Positions 31,282 through 39,828 of a stretch of DNA of 64,000 bases are shown one piece after another. The translations under genes were made by a program, and so were the position numbers. Within the stretch, counting starts at the first letter, position 1; every line of letters starts with the position of its first letter. The notes below the pieces were generated by a model that was not told the origin of the DNA, made no database searches, and saw nothing but the letters and a program-made list of their open reading frames with translations. Source of the DNA: an uncultured Prevotellaceae bacterium (lineage in GTDB: Bacteria > Bacteroidota > Bacteroidia > Bacteroidales > Bacteroidaceae); NCBI GenBank assembly GCA_937898415.1, contig CALDLA010000008.1, positions 1 through 64,000 on the forward strand, in the 5' to 3' direction.

Positions 31282-33462
31282 TTACTTAATGACCTTTTTG
31301 CCGTTCAAGATGAAGATACCCTTCTGAGCGTTCTTCACCTGCTGACCAGCGAGGTTGTAGATAGCGCCGTTAGCGTTCTCAGCTTCAACGTTCTTGATGG
31401 CAGTAGCTCCACCGTCGATAGCGATGTACTCACGGCTGCCGTTGGCAACCTGCAGATAAGCCTTTCCTGCGGGAACCTTTGCGTCAGGAGCAAGCTTGTA
31501 GAAGCCAAGACCCTTGTCTTTGTTAGCCAGTACATAGATGCCTTCGCCAGAAACAGTACCGTTAGAAACCTTCAGCTCGTTGCCATCGATTTCAGCAGCC
31601 TCAACATCGAATTTAGGAACGATTTCGTCAGAACCCTCAACCAGTACACCAACGCCAGCGGGAACATTCTTACTGTCAACAGGAATCAGCTTAACGCCAT
31701 CACCCTCAAACTTAGCACCATAAACGGCGTCAGCACTACTCAGGTTGGCGGTCTTGTAAAGCGTACCGAATGAAGCCATACCAGCATCGCTGACTGTAAG
31801 GGTGCGATAGAGATACATACCGCTTACGGTAACTCCAGCCCAATTATCTTTAATTGCATTCAAGTGTACGAAGTCGAAACCTGAAAGTTCTGTTGCTGTA
31901 GCGAAGTCAACTTCTGAAACAGCAGCACTTCTATAAGCAATATGTGTTGTTCCGCCATCAGTTTCACGATTCATTTGTACACGTGCTTCACCAGCACTTA
32001 TCAAAACGTAGAGCTTATTAAAATCAGAAATATCTGCAAAGTTTTTATAATATACATTTCCTTCTCCAAAAACTTGTCCAGTAGACTCATTTAAGACATA
32101 TGCTCCATTTACTGCTGTGGAAGTTGTGGGAGTGTTGTTGTCGTTCCACTGTCTGAACATATCCTTAGTCAGATTCGTATAACCATCCTGCAGTTCAAAA
32201 CCAGCGATGGCATCAGTGATGGCTTTCTTTGCTGCAGTCAGACTCTCTTCTGTTGCACCTTCATCTGTAAGAGCGGTCTCAGCAGCAGTGATAGCATCGG
32301 TCAAAGTAGCGAAACTTTCTGTGGTCTTTGCGAAACTGTTCTGGGTATTACCAATGACAATAGCAGCTTGTAAATCTTCCTTAAAGGTGAGCAGAGGATC
32401 ATCGGGAGCAATCTCAATAACTTGCACCTTATAGATTCTTGTCGTACCTAGTAACTTCCTGCTTTGCCACAAAACATGTGCTTCGTTTTCGTTTGTCTCA
32501 ATACTAATCTTTTCGTACTTGACATCAAGCACTTTGTAATCAGTTGTCTCTTCGACTGGTATGTTTTCAATGGGAACAGATGTACCCCATTTTCCTGTAT
32601 CAAATCTTATGTTCCCTCCAGCAGTAGACTTATAGATAACTCTTATAATATAGTCATAATTCTTTTTAATTTTAAATTGGTCAATAATGAACGGCTGTAT
32701 AGCCCAAGGGTCACCTTCAACAGATGTATTGGTGATTTCCAAGGCATGGTTCACAATCTGAACCGTCGCAGTTCCATTGGCGAAGTAGGGCTGGAGTTCT
32801 TTGTTATCAGCATCTCTATCACCCATCCAATAATAGGGATATTTTGTCTGAGTCGTGTAATCCATTTCCTTGATAACAACGCCCCCTTCGGGAAGTGCAG
32901 GATCCTCAAACGGTTCCTCGACGTCGGCAACTTCCTTTTCCATATAGGCTGTACTGATTTTTACAGAACCGTTCTGGGTATCATCAGTTCTGGCACCGCC
33001 ATAAATGGTGACATCAACAATATTCGTTTTATCTATAGGTTGGCCTGCATTGTCAGGGTTTTCACCAGCATTCACCCACTCAAAGGTTGTCATGTCTAAC
33101 TCAAAATCACCATTAGCATCTGGAACAAGTTCTGCTTTTGCAACATAATCCATCGACTGGGTGTTACCTTTGTTCTCCTTGAAATATATGGTAAGCTTAT
33201 TATCTACGGTATTTGTCCAATCTTCAAACTTAAAGACAAGCTTATTTACGTCAGAGACGTCTCCTGAGAGATTAGAAACAGTTGTAAAGGTAAAAGCAGG
33301 ATTCCAACCTCCTGAACCCCATGAAAAGATTCTCGAAGTTCCATCCCATGAGGCTGCGCACCATTCACCACACTCGAATGTCAGATTAACATTCTCGGTT
33401 TTTGCTTGTAGACTCCCCACCATAGTCAGGAGCATCAAGCATGAAAGTAATAGTTTTTTCAT
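31282..33462 (-). CDS. Large secreted beta-rich protein with Prevotella-type C-terminal tail
   Basis: A 726-residue protein starting at the ATG at 33462, which begins a signal peptide (MKKLLLSCLMLLTMVGSLQA). It contains several predicted beta-sandwich parts that look carbohydrate-binding-like (about 25-180 and 200-360), a helical linker of the FIVAR type (about 365-440: AAIVIGNTQN and ATEESLTAAKKAITDAI), more beta domains, and the tail GAIYNLAGQQVKN then GIFILNGKKVIK. No catalytic motif was recognised. The tail is shared with four other proteins of the window and probably directs secretion or anchoring. It is followed by a 51-residue peptide gene. Confidence 0.78.
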   Translation of the reverse strand: MKKLLLSCLMLLTMVGSLQAKTENVNLTFECGEWCAASWDGTSRIFSWGSGGWNPAFTFTTVSNLSGDVSDVNKLVFKFEDWTNTVDNKLTIYFKENKGNTQSMDYVAKAELVPDANGDFELDMTTFEWVNAGENPDNAGQPIDKTNIVDVTIYGGARTDDTQNGSVKISTAYMEKEVADVEEPFEDPALPEGGVVIKEMDYTTQTKYPYYWMGDRDADNKELQPYFANGTATVQIVNHALEITNTSVEGDPWAIQPFIIDQFKIKKNYDYIIRVIYKSTAGGNIRFDTGKWGTSVPIENIPVEETTDYKVLDVKYEKISIETNENEAHVLWQSRKLLGTTRIYKVQVIEIAPDDPLLTFKEDLQAAIVIGNTQNSFAKTTESFATLTDAITAAETALTDEGATEESLTAAKKAITDAIAGFELQDGYTNLTKDMFRQWNDNNTPTTSTAVNGAYVLNESTGQVFGEGNVYYKNFADISDFNKLYVLISAGEARVQMNRETDGGTTHIAYRSAAVSEVDFATATELSGFDFVHLNAIKDNWAGVTVSGMYLYRTLTVSDAGMASFGTLYKTANLSSADAVYGAKFEGDGVKLIPVDSKNVPAGVGVLVEGSDEIVPKFDVEAAEIDGNELKVSNGTVSGEGIYVLANKDKGLGFYKLAPDAKVPAGKAYLQVANGSREYIAIDGGATAIKNVEAENANGAIYNLAGQQVKNAQKGIFILNGKKVIK

Positions 33463-33732
33463 TTTACTTTGTTTTTTAATTGAAAATTTATTTGTTGTTA
33501 ATTGTGATTTAGCATCTCTTGGCATCTCTAAAGAATTGCGGGTGCAAAAGTACAATATATATATGGGACACGGTTTTCTATTTGTCTCATGTTTTCGCCC
33601 TTTTGTTGCAAACGTCTCATTTCGGAGGGGGAATGATGAAAAACGAACACGGATTACACGGTTCTAAAGGTGTTCAAGTGTCGGTGTGGTAAACGGCTAT
33701 CGGCTTTGAGTTAGGTGCCGGTAAAGGACCTA
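33463..33732. other. Intergenic region with weak promoter
   Basis: A minus-strand TACTTTTG box at about 33544-33551 may drive the secreted-protein gene. A plus-strand ATG at 33633 behind GGAGGGGG opens only 19 codons and looks like part of a CACGGATTACACGG repeat remnant. I see nothing else. Confidence 0.4.
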
Positions 33733-34860
33733 TTACGCGATAAGCCAGAGGCGCATCAACTGGTCTGCGATGTGGTAGTCACCGGCATCAAATGACACCA
33801 ATCCGAACTCAAGTAGCTTCTTGATGGAACTCTGGACGCTACTGGCAGACTTAAGACTATGGCGGCGTATGAAGGCACTGGAGGTTATCTGCCGAGCTCG
33901 GTGCTCCTTGGCAATGGCATAGAGTAGCTCTTTCTGGGGTAGTGACAGTCGGGCCATCAATTCGCTATAGTGCCTATCGGCCTCCCTTGTCATCATCAGG
34001 ATGATTTGTTCCGTCATCTCTTTTGAGCAAACGGTATTGCGTGCAGTGGAAACATAGGCCTCGCGCATAGTCTTCTGGTTGTAATAGGTATTGCCGTCGA
34101 AGGTGCGATAGACATGGTTGATAGCTTCGTCGTCGATATTCTTTCCCGCTGTAAGGAAGTGGTGTCTGACAAAGTCGCTGTACTTATCCTCTTCAATGAC
34201 TTCTAAGCTCTGAATGTCAGCGCTGTTGTAGAATGGCCGTGCGGAATCGAGGAACATCTCTTCAAGCAGATGACGTTCGCTGCCCGCAAATACAAATTGG
34301 GTGTTGGTTAGCTTCTGAATGTGGGAACGCAGTAACGCTTCCATGTGCTTCTCGTGATAATTTATTATCTGTTGGAATTCGTCAATGGCCACGATGCACT
34401 TTTTCCCGGCACCCTCCAGTGTCCGGAAAATCTCCTCTAAGGAATAGGTAGGATTCTGTATGTCACCAATGGCAATGCCAAAAGTGGGGAGCGCCGTGAC
34501 GGGGTCAAAACCAATATTTCCCGTGAGTGACCGCATTGTGGCCATTGCCATCTTCTGCATTTTCTGCCCTCGTGTGGCAAGTGTGTTGAACACGGCCTTT
34601 CCCAGTTCGTAAGTAAACTCTCGGAGCGACGATGTCTTGAGAATGTCAATGAAGAACGTGATATAGTTGTCACTGATGATGTGCTTGTCGAAGCAGTAAT
34701 ACATCAACTGGGTTTTGCCGACACGGCGTGGTGACATCAATACGACATTGGCCCCGTTGCTCAGGCTCTGCAACAGTCGTTTTGATTCTTCCTTTCGGTC
34801 GCAGAACAACTCTGCGGGAATCTTTCCCGTCGTGATAAAAGGGTTGGTCACGATGCTCAT
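33733..34860 (-). CDS. AAA/STAND-like ATPase with C-terminal winged helix
   Basis: A 375-residue protein. The N-terminus (NPFITTGKIPAELFCDRKEE) is typical of the archaeal-type/STAND ATPase group. The Walker A is S-P-R-R-V-G-K-T (43-50), the Walker B CIVAIDEFQQ (about 164-173), and a sensor-like FVFAGSERH follows. The C-terminal part (about 300-375) is a winged-helix domain (SSAFIRRHSLKSASSVQSSI). Related ATPases are abundant in Bacteroidetes, and their role is largely unknown; some sit in defence or mobile settings. It has its own promoter inside an inverted repeat and stands alone. Confidence 0.82.
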   Translation of the reverse strand: MSIVTNPFITTGKIPAELFCDRKEESKRLLQSLSNGANVVLMSPRRVGKTQLMYYCFDKHIISDNYITFFIDILKTSSLREFTYELGKAVFNTLATRGQKMQKMAMATMRSLTGNIGFDPVTALPTFGIAIGDIQNPTYSLEEIFRTLEGAGKKCIVAIDEFQQIINYHEKHMEALLRSHIQKLTNTQFVFAGSERHLLEEMFLDSARPFYNSADIQSLEVIEEDKYSDFVRHHFLTAGKNIDDEAINHVYRTFDGNTYYNQKTMREAYVSTARNTVCSKEMTEQIILMMTREADRHYSELMARLSLPQKELLYAIAKEHRARQITSSAFIRRHSLKSASSVQSSIKKLLEFGLVSFDAGDYHIADQLMRLWLIA

Positions 34861-34876
34861 AGTCGCAATTTTCCTG

Positions 34877-34907
34877 CAAATATAGGCATATTTCTCTTAT
34901 TATGCAA
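34877..34907 (-). promoter_or_regulatory. Promoter of the ATPase gene
   Basis: TTG, a 20 bp spacer, then TATATTTG on the minus strand, giving a very short leader of about 15 bases to the ATG at 34860. The TTG box is inside an inverted repeat arm. Confidence 0.7.
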
Positions 34908-34957
34908 GTGTTTCTCCTTGTGGAATTATTCTTTTTGAATTATTTAACTTGCATAAT
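34899..34957. promoter_or_regulatory. 11 bp inverted repeat, candidate operator
   Basis: ATTATGCAAGT (34899-34909) and ACTTGCATAAT (34947-34957) are perfect inverted copies separated by 37 bp. The first arm contains the -33 box of the ATPase promoter. This may be a looped or two-site repressor target. Confidence 0.6.
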
Positions 34958-34974
34958 GCAATTCACATAATGAG

Positions 34975-35011
34975 ACAAAAACTCCCAGCAAGCTTGGACT
35001 TGCTGGGAGTT
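34975..35011 (-). terminator. Terminator of the LruC-type lipoprotein gene
   Basis: AACTCCCAGCAAG and CTTGCTGGGAGTT form a perfect 13-pair stem followed by TTTTTG on the minus strand. Confidence 0.85.
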
Positions 35012-35021
35012 GAAAAAAGTT

Positions 35022-36482
35022 TTATTCTTCGGTGAACCATTCTTTGGGCACGCTGACGCGCTCCTTCATCCAGTTCTGCGTAGGATCGACGGCGATGATC
35101 ATCGGGGCGGTGCCGGCCTTGGGGAATGTGATTTCGAACACTTGTCCGTTCTGTCCGTCCACCTTGATGCCGATGTTGTTGGCATTGTAGTCATATCCGG
35201 TGACCTCGAACTCGGCCAGTACCTTGTTGTAGTCGACGTCGCCTTGAGTGTTGTACATTGTATGGACGTTGAATCCGTTCTTGCTCTTAACCCATTTGGT
35301 GTCGCCGATGTTCAGTTCGAAGTCCAGCGTGCCGCCCATGCAGCGCAGCAGAGCCTTGGTGGGTTCGGTGGCGACACTGGTCTCTTCATCGGTCTTCAGT
35401 ACACCGTTCTCGTAGGTCACGGTGTGGGTGGTGACGGTGTACTCCTCAACATCGACCACGACGTCATTGAAGTCAAAGTCATCAACGGCACCCAAGTCTT
35501 CAATCATGTAGCGCTTTCCGCGGCTGGTCTTCACCACATAGGTGTCGTTGGTGATGATTGACTCCTGAGGTACATCGGGATTGCCGACCACGGCCAGCAC
35601 AACATCGTTGAAGTCGTCATCTCCAGTCTGGGGAGCTGGATTGGTTATATCTTCAATGCCGATGTACTTCACCTGTGCATCCTCCTTCAGCTCGATGCCG
35701 GTCAGTTCGGGTTTGATGCCCTCAGGAATGTCGACATAGACTGCGCGCCCATTAGTAGTTCCACAGGGTGATGGGAAGGCCTTTCCTTTAGATTTACTGA
35801 CCGGGGTATGGTCATAGATGTTGTCAATATACACCTCAACGGGTGTGCCTACAGGAGCCTCGATGTAGACGCCCTTCATGTTGATGGTGCTGCCGTCGGC
35901 ATAAGTGCTATCCTTCTTCATACCATTGATGGTCTGGAAGTTGATCCAGTCCTTGCTGAACACAATGACGGGATCCTGATTGCCAACCTTCACCTTCAGG
36001 TCGAAGGTCAGGCAGCCGCCACTGAACAGTGGGAAAATGTAGAAGCCGCTGGCCGGAGCCACCAGGACGGCAGGCTTTCCGCTCTGTTTCTTCTTCTCGG
36101 GAAGCGTCTGCACCATAGCGTCAAGCAGCTGGGCATTCTTCTCGACGTCACCGGGGATTTGAATCTCAGAATACAGCCAGCTGGCATCCATGACTTTAGT
36201 CTTGATCTTTGACACATCGCCAAAGTCGATGCCGTTCTCCAGCACTTCGGTCTTGATGGTGGTGAAGCCACGCGTCAGGCGGCGCTCGCCGGTGGTGAAG
36301 TCCCACTTCTGGGTGGGAGCAATCTTTCCATACTTAGCCTCGAAGTTCTCGGCATAGTTCTTTGCCTGCGTCTCTTGCAGGGCTGAATCGTCGAACATCT
36401 CGTCACTCTTTGAACAAGACACTATGGCAGCCATTGCGCAAAGGGCTGTCACCGACATGAATATAAAGCGTCCTTTTCTCAT
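35022..36482 (-). CDS. LruC/DUF4842-type surface lipoprotein
   Basis: A 486-residue lipoprotein. Signal peptide (MRKGRFIFMSVTALCAMAAI), lipobox cysteine in V-S-C23, then S-K-S-D-E, an acidic surface-export signal. The C-terminal half carries the paired D-D-D-F-N-D-V-V (about 295) and D-F-D-F-N-D-V-V (about 330) repeats characteristic of LruC-domain proteins, with calcium-binding-like acidic strands. Such proteins are found on the surface of Bacteroidetes; the function is not settled. A TATCTTTG box lies at 36533-36540. It stands alone between terminators. Confidence 0.82.
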   Translation of the reverse strand: MRKGRFIFMSVTALCAMAAIVSCSKSDEMFDDSALQETQAKNYAENFEAKYGKIAPTQKWDFTTGERRLTRGFTTIKTEVLENGIDFGDVSKIKTKVMDASWLYSEIQIPGDVEKNAQLLDAMVQTLPEKKKQSGKPAVLVAPASGFYIFPLFSGGCLTFDLKVKVGNQDPVIVFSKDWINFQTINGMKKDSTYADGSTINMKGVYIEAPVGTPVEVYIDNIYDHTPVSKSKGKAFPSPCGTTNGRAVYVDIPEGIKPELTGIELKEDAQVKYIGIEDITNPAPQTGDDDFNDVVLAVVGNPDVPQESIITNDTYVVKTSRGKRYMIEDLGAVDDFDFNDVVVDVEEYTVTTHTVTYENGVLKTDEETSVATEPTKALLRCMGGTLDFELNIGDTKWVKSKNGFNVHTMYNTQGDVDYNKVLAEFEVTGYDYNANNIGIKVDGQNGQVFEITFPKAGTAPMIIAVDPTQNWMKERVSVPKEWFTEE

Positions 36483-36532
36483 AATGATTACATTTTTTGT
36501 TATTAGTACAGATTATCCAACTATTTAATACG

Positions 36533-36540
36533 CAAAGATA
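36533..36540 (-). promoter_or_regulatory. -7 box of the LruC-type gene
   Basis: TATCTTTG on the minus strand, about 50 bp before the start. No clear TTG box at the right distance. Confidence 0.5.
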
Positions 36541-36610
36541 TAAAAAAATGTAATACTCTCGTACGGTGTGACTCGATATTTATCATTATTTAACATACGA
36601 ATAAGAGTTA

Positions 36611-36639
36611 TCCCCCGACTGACAGCGTCAATCGGGGGA
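36611..36639. terminator. Terminator hairpin after GH51
   Basis: TCCCCCGA and TCGGGGGA pair with an inner TGAC/GTCA. It follows the 3' end of the minus-strand GH51 gene at some 35 bp. Confidence 0.7.
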
Positions 36640-36674
36640 CAATCAGGTGAATGGGTATGAATGTGTCTTGACGT

Positions 36675-38684
36675 TTAGAGCTGATATTCAAGCATGACCA
36701 TAGAGTAGGGGGGCAGGTCGATGTCGAACTTCTTCTCGGCCTTGATGGTCTCTGTCTTCGGGGCGATGGGCTGGGCATCGTAGTTGTTCTCAGCGTCAGG
36801 AGCACCCGTAAGTATGGTCTTCGTGGCCGTCTTCTTCAGTGAGAAGCGGCTCAGGTTGACGTCGGCCTCCTTCTCCTTGTCGGTGGCGTTGACCAGCTTG
36901 ACGTAGAGTCGGCGGGTCTTTACGTTGAGCACGACAGACTGTCCGTAGTGTACATCCTGCTGGGGCTGCTCCACGCCGGGAGCGTCGCCGTCGAACTGTA
37001 CGCAGTCGCCATAGTAGTATTGTCCGCTGGACTGACCGAAGAGCTGTTGCACGTAGTAACTGCAGGTCAGGAACGGACGCTCGTTGTCGAAGTAGATGAG
37101 GTCGGGGTTCCAGTTGTCGGCTTTCTTGCGGGCGAAGAGGGGAGCATAGGACGTCATGCAGACGATGTCGCCATTGCGCTCGACGTGGAGCAGGTAGAGA
37201 CCCTCGGCCAGCGCGTCGATGAGCTTCTTGTCCTTAGAAGCGTATTCGCCCAGATACACCTTCGTCTTGCGGTCACGGGGATACTTATCGTACTGGCGCT
37301 TTGAGAGGAAGTAGCTGTTAGGCTCGTAGTAGTGCTCGTCGATGATGGGCATACCCAGTTCCTCGGCCAGCTTCCAACCGTTCTCCAGGTCGGGGTTGCC
37401 GGGGTGAGAGCCGGGGCCGGCGGTACCTACGATGACGATGTCGGGATATTTGGCCGTCACCTTATTATATATATAGCGGAAGCGATCGACAAACTCCGGC
37501 GTAATCTTCTCTTCGTTGCCCAGTCCGAGGTACTTCAGACCGAAGGGCTTCGGGTGGCCGGCATCGGCGCGCATCTTGGCCCATTTGTTGGTGGCGGGGT
37601 CGCCGTTGGCCCACTCAATGAGGTCGATGGCTTCAGCAACCCACTCGTCCATCTCGCTCATGGGGACAACGTCCTGAGCCTGGTTCTTCATGCCCCAGCC
37701 GCCGTTGGTTCCCTGACAGCTGACACCACAGGGCAGGATTGGCAGCGGCTGCATATTCAGGTCCTCGCAGAACTGGAAGTATTCATAGTAACCTAAGCCC
37801 ATTGACTGGTGGTAGCCCCATGTGTTCTTCAGACCACGGCGCTGCTCCTTCGGACCGATGGTGGTCTTCCAGCGGTAGGTGTTCCAGAAACCGTCGCCGC
37901 CGCCGTGAACGACACAACCGCCGGGGAAGCGCATGAACTTCGGCTGAAGGTCAGCCAATGCCTGGGCCAGGTCCTTACGTAGGCCGTGGCCCTTGTAGGT
38001 GTCCTGCGGCATAAGCGAAACCTGATCAATGTCGAGGTCGCCCTGGGTCAGAACGAGAATCTGGAGGTTGGCATTCTTGCAGTCCTCCGAGGGAGTGAGC
38101 ACGGCGGTGTACTTCTGCCAGTCAGTAGAACTGACTTGTACGGTGGCTTCGGCCAGTGCCGTTGGCTCAGCGCCCCAGCCCTGTCCGGGCTTTGCCAGCA
38201 CCACGCGTACCTGCTTGGCAGCACCGATGTTGCGGAAGAATACAGAGAAGTCGTACTTGGCATCAGCCTTGACACTGATGCCGTCGAAGCCGTCATTCTG
38301 GAGTCCGTAGCCCTTCCATCCCTTGTAGTCATAATACTCCTTGACGCGTTCGGTGTGGAGTCTCATGTAGGTGGGGTTGTTTGGATGGATGGGGTTGTCC
38401 ATGCGGGCTTGCATGGTGCCGAGTGAGTGTCCTGGGCGTACCTGCTTCCAGGCTGTGCCAGGTCCCCAACCATCGCGCTCGGCGGGGCTGAACTCGAAGG
38501 AACCGTTCTGCAGCAGTTCGGCATAGAGACCGCCGTCAGCACTCGACGAGATGTCTTCGAAGAAAATACCGATAAGTTCATCACTAATGGCCTTTCCACC
38601 CACAGGGGCTTTCATCGGCTTTTGGGCGTTGAGGCCCACGGTGGCTGCCGCAAGAAGGGCAGCGAGAATTGATGGTTTGTTCAT
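36675..38684 (-). CDS. GH51 alpha-L-arabinofuranosidase, secreted
   Basis: A 669-residue GH51 enzyme that removes arabinose side chains from arabinoxylan or arabinan. It has a signal peptide (about 1-20), an N-terminal domain beginning ISDELIGIFFEDISSSADGG, a carbohydrate-binding-like insertion (about 95-225), a TIM barrel with the acid/base E391 in GLGNEEK and the nucleophile E480 in VYLGEYAS, and a C-terminal beta-sandwich. The order and residues match the secreted Bacteroidetes subgroup. It is divergent from an esterase gene through a shared promoter region that closely resembles the one at 43277. Confidence 0.9.
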   Translation of the reverse strand: MNKPSILAALLAAATVGLNAQKPMKAPVGGKAISDELIGIFFEDISSSADGGLYAELLQNGSFEFSPAERDGWGPGTAWKQVRPGHSLGTMQARMDNPIHPNNPTYMRLHTERVKEYYDYKGWKGYGLQNDGFDGISVKADAKYDFSVFFRNIGAAKQVRVVLAKPGQGWGAEPTALAEATVQVSSTDWQKYTAVLTPSEDCKNANLQILVLTQGDLDIDQVSLMPQDTYKGHGLRKDLAQALADLQPKFMRFPGGCVVHGGGDGFWNTYRWKTTIGPKEQRRGLKNTWGYHQSMGLGYYEYFQFCEDLNMQPLPILPCGVSCQGTNGGWGMKNQAQDVVPMSEMDEWVAEAIDLIEWANGDPATNKWAKMRADAGHPKPFGLKYLGLGNEEKITPEFVDRFRYIYNKVTAKYPDIVIVGTAGPGSHPGNPDLENGWKLAEELGMPIIDEHYYEPNSYFLSKRQYDKYPRDRKTKVYLGEYASKDKKLIDALAEGLYLLHVERNGDIVCMTSYAPLFARKKADNWNPDLIYFDNERPFLTCSYYVQQLFGQSSGQYYYGDCVQFDGDAPGVEQPQQDVHYGQSVVLNVKTRRLYVKLVNATDKEKEADVNLSRFSLKKTATKTILTGAPDAENNYDAQPIAPKTETIKAEKKFDIDLPPYSMVMLEYQL

Positions 38685-38712
38685 TTTGTATCTTTTTGGT
38701 TAGTATTTTGTG

Positions 38713-38771
38713 CAAAGGTACAAAAAAAAGGTGAGTGGTGAGTGGTGAGTAGTGTATTTTTTGTATCTTTG
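38713..38771. promoter_or_regulatory. Divergent promoter module with GTGAGTG repeat (copy 1)
   Basis: A minus-strand TACCTTTG box (38713-38720) serves GH51 and a plus-strand TATCTTTG box (38764-38771) serves the esterase. They are 43 bp apart, and the space is filled by tandem GTGAGTG units where the -33 elements should be. The same design with the same 43 bp gap occurs at 43277-43335. Confidence 0.7.
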
Positions 38772-38813
38772 CATCGAATTTATAAATAAATGTAACAAAA
38801 ACCATTAAAACCT

Positions 38814-39773
38814 ATGATGAAGAGGCTCTTATTATCAACAATCGTGGCTGTCTGTGCGCTTCAGATGTCGGCACAGCCACAAGGCGGTTTCGGCGGCTTT
38901 GGAGGTTTCCAACAGCAGGCCAAGTTAGAAACTTCACAGGAGTGGAAGGACGTGAACTATGCCGGAGACGACAAGGCGTTCCACACCTGCGACATCTACC
39001 TGCCCAAGCAGGAGAAGACAAGCTATCCCGTGGTCATCCACATCTATGGTAGTGCGTGGTTCAGCAACAGCAGCAAGGGTGCCGCCGACCTAGGTACCAT
39101 TGTCAAGGCCCTGCTCAATGCCGGCTATGCCGTGGTGTGCCCTAACCACCGATCGAGCATGGATGCCAAGTGGCCTGCCCAGATTCACGACATCCGTGCT
39201 GTCATCCGCTTTGTGCGCGGTGAGGCTGCGAAGTATAAGTTCGATACGTCGTTTATTGCCACCAGCGGCTTCTCATCAGGTGGCCATCTGTCGTCGGTAG
39301 CTGCTACTACCAGCGGTATCAAGCAGGCAAAGGTGGGCACGGTGGATATCGACCTGGAAGGAAACCTTGGTGCCTATACCAAAGAGGCCAGCACTGTGAA
39401 TGCCGCCTGCGACTGGTCGGGACCTGTGGACTTGACAGCTATGGACTGCGGCGAGGGCATGAAGATGGGCGAGAACAGCCCTGAGGATGTCCTGCTCGAC
39501 TCAAAGCTGAGCAAAGAGCCTGACAAGTACAAGAGCCTGAGTGCCACCTATTATGTAGATAAGAAGAATCCCCCGATTATCATCTTCCATGGCGAGAAGG
39601 ACAACGTGGTGCCTTGCTGTCAGGGTAAGATGTTCTATGAGAAGCTGGTGGCTGCTGGCGTGAAGACTGAGGCTACGTTTGTGCCTGAGGGTGGTCACGG
39701 CATGGGTATGTATAGCGAGGAGAACCTACAGAAGATGGTGAACTTCCTGAACGATGTAAGAGGTAAGAAGTAA
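38814..39773 (+). CDS. Secreted alpha/beta-hydrolase esterase
   Basis: A 319-residue secreted esterase of the BD-FAE/acetyl esterase type. A signal peptide is followed by a Gly/Phe/Gln-rich linker (about 22-36). The hydrolase domain has G152-F-S154-S-G156 as nucleophile elbow, D263 in HGEKDNVV and H295 in EGGHGMGM, completing a Ser-Asp-His triad. The oxyanion segment is HIYGSAWFSNSSKGA. It could remove acetyl or feruloyl groups from hemicellulose, in line with its divergent GH51 neighbour. It ends at a short AAGTAAGA repeat and a strong terminator. Confidence 0.83.
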   Translation: MMKRLLLSTIVAVCALQMSAQPQGGFGGFGGFQQQAKLETSQEWKDVNYAGDDKAFHTCDIYLPKQEKTSYPVVIHIYGSAWFSNSSKGAADLGTIVKALLNAGYAVVCPNHRSSMDAKWPAQIHDIRAVIRFVRGEAAKYKFDTSFIATSGFSSGGHLSSVAATTSGIKQAKVGTVDIDLEGNLGAYTKEASTVNAACDWSGPVDLTAMDCGEGMKMGENSPEDVLLDSKLSKEPDKYKSLSATYYVDKKNPPIIIFHGEKDNVVPCCQGKMFYEKLVAAGVKTEATFVPEGGHGMGMYSEENLQKMVNFLNDVRGKK

Positions 39774-39787
39774 GATGTAAGAGGTGA
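39762..39787. repeat. GTAAGA simple sequence repeat over a stop codon
   Basis: Several near copies of GTAAGA(A/T) cover the last codons and stop of the esterase gene, another member of the short repeats found at gene ends in this window. Confidence 0.5.
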
Positions 39788-39791
39788 CTAA

Positions 39792-39825
39792 GAATTAAGG
39801 TGGGCTAAGCGGCCCGCCTTAATTC
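39792..39825. terminator. Bidirectional terminator hairpin
   Basis: GAATTAAGGTGGGC and GCCCGCCTTAATTC form a 14-pair stem with one G-T wobble and a six-base loop, between two convergent genes. Confidence 0.85.
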
Positions 39826-39828
39826 GTC

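Noticed and set aside
33633..33692. 19-codon ORF behind a GGAGGGGG sequence
   Set aside because: Bacteroidetes do not depend on such sites, and the peptide comes from a CACGGATTACACGG repeat remnant that ends at once.
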